A stretch of 64,000 nucleotides of DNA from Flavobacteriales bacterium (GTDB taxonomy: Bacteria > Bacteroidota > Bacteroidia > Flavobacteriales > TMED113): NCBI GenBank assembly GCA_002718895.1, contig PBGD01000007.1, forward strand, positions 1-64,000, written 5' to 3'. Made by a program: the position numbers and the translations under genes. Numbering within the stretch: position 1 is the stretch's first letter; each line of letters starts with the position of its first letter. Positions 63,467 through 64,000 of the stretch are shown here, one piece after another. The notes beneath the pieces were generated by a model. It saw only the letters and a list, made by a program, of their open reading frames with translations. It was not told the origin of the DNA and ran no database searches.

Positions 63467-64000
63467 GTGTTAGATTTAAAGAAAATTATAAGTCATTCTA
63501 AAGAATATGGTTTCATCTTTCCTTCAAGTGAAATATACGATGGTCTTTCAGCCATATATGATTATGGTCCCTTTGGCGTAGAATTAAAAAATAATATTAA
63601 AAATTATTGGTGGAAATCCATGGTTCAAGAAAATGAAAATATCGTAGGATTAGATTCATCGATATTTATGCATCCAAGAATATGGAAGGCCTCTGGCCAT
63701 GTTGATGCATTTAGCGATCCTTTAGTTGATAATAAAGATTCAAAGAAAAGATATCGTGCTGATACTTTAATTGAGGATCATGTAATAAAGATTCAAAAAA
63801 AAATTGATAAAGAAATTTTAAAGGGGGAGAAGAGATTTGGCGATGACTTTAATAATGAGAAATTTCAACAAACAAACACCAAAATAATAAAGTATAATAA
63901 AGAGATAAAAGCGATTAAACAAAAATTAAATAGTTCGTTACAACAAGATAATTTAATTGGTTTAAGTGAATTAATTGATCAATTGGATATAAAATGTCCC
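63467..64000 (+). CDS. glyS: Glycyl-tRNA synthetase (partial, right edge)
   Basis: The first 178 codons of a dimeric-type glycyl-tRNA synthetase. It starts at a GTG right after an in-frame stop at 63458. HSKEYGFIFPSSEIYDGLSAIYDYGPFGVELKNN and the GHVDAFSDPLVD segment are typical. The frame runs off the window, so the C-terminal part is not visible. Confidence 0.93.
   Translation, partial: MLDLKKIISHSKEYGFIFPSSEIYDGLSAIYDYGPFGVELKNNIKNYWWKSMVQENENIVGLDSSIFMHPRIWKASGHVDAFSDPLVDNKDSKKRYRADTLIEDHVIKIQKKIDKEILKGEKRFGDDFNNEKFQQTNTKIIKYNKEIKAIKQKLNSSLQQDNLIGLSELIDQLDIKCP

Overview
The window is a stretch of a low-GC (by eye around 30 percent or lower) Bacteroidota chromosome, most likely a marine member of the Flavobacteriales. 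This is inferred from several things seen in the sequence: promoters of the type TAnnTTTG, secreted proteins with a short type IX-like C-terminal signal, a zinc-less DnaG, an NrdB carrying an ATP-cone, and lineage-typical genes and gene orders (a Lacal_2735-type small protein, DUF3108/tryptophan dioxygenase/M23, DUF4271/hemD/rnpA/yidD/S41). No tRNA, rRNA, transposase, integrase or CRISPR array was seen. Both ends cut genes: a membrane protein at the left edge and glycyl-tRNA synthetase at the right edge.

Bases 1 to about 27,800 are an accessory, surface-oriented region. It holds five separate CotH-family (atypical secretory-kinase fold) proteins with different accessory domains: a minimal lipoprotein (278-1597), a type IX-like secreted form (3252-4703), a lamin-tail/chitobiase-like lipoprotein (11185-13302), a beta-helix form with a C-terminal membrane anchor (13299-15929), and a carbohydrate-binding-like/beta-helix lipoprotein (24227-27169). 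Among them lie a secreted TIM-barrel-like protein, a Cys-rich repeat protein, a reprolysin-like zinc protease, a YwqK/MORN-like protein with a Gly-His tail, an O-acyltransferase, a patatin and an unrecognised membrane protein with an EEISWGQR motif. The CotH cluster is the best candidate for an undescribed system. Within the same region are a five-gene operon of a YceI protein with three tiny proteins, a cold-shock protein, a umuDC translesion polymerase operon, a DoxX-like protein and a short-chain dehydrogenase.

Bases 27,800 to 63,000 are mostly housekeeping, tightly packed with 1- to 18-base overlaps. They include metG; ldcA-rluB-histidine kinase-hemW-cyclase-ispG; a DUF3108-tryptophan dioxygenase-M23 operon; leuS; ftsX-DUF3098-uppP-truB; queA-ispD-rlmN-polyprenyl synthase-dnaG; rsmI-DAHP synthase; tdk-alr; DUF4271-hemD-rnpA-yidD-S41 protease-O-antigen ligase; an acyl-CoA dehydrogenase; and nrdBA. 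Together they cover isoprenoid synthesis (ispD, ispG, polyprenyl synthase), cell-wall precursor recycling and peptidoglycan (uppP, alr, ldcA, M23), translation (metG, leuS, glyS, truB, queA, rlmN, rluB, rsmI) and dNTP supply (tdk, nrdAB). The cyclase at 33474 and the tryptophan dioxygenase at 37441 could be consecutive kynurenine-pathway steps.

All functions come from reading motifs in the translated sequence and were not confirmed by database search.
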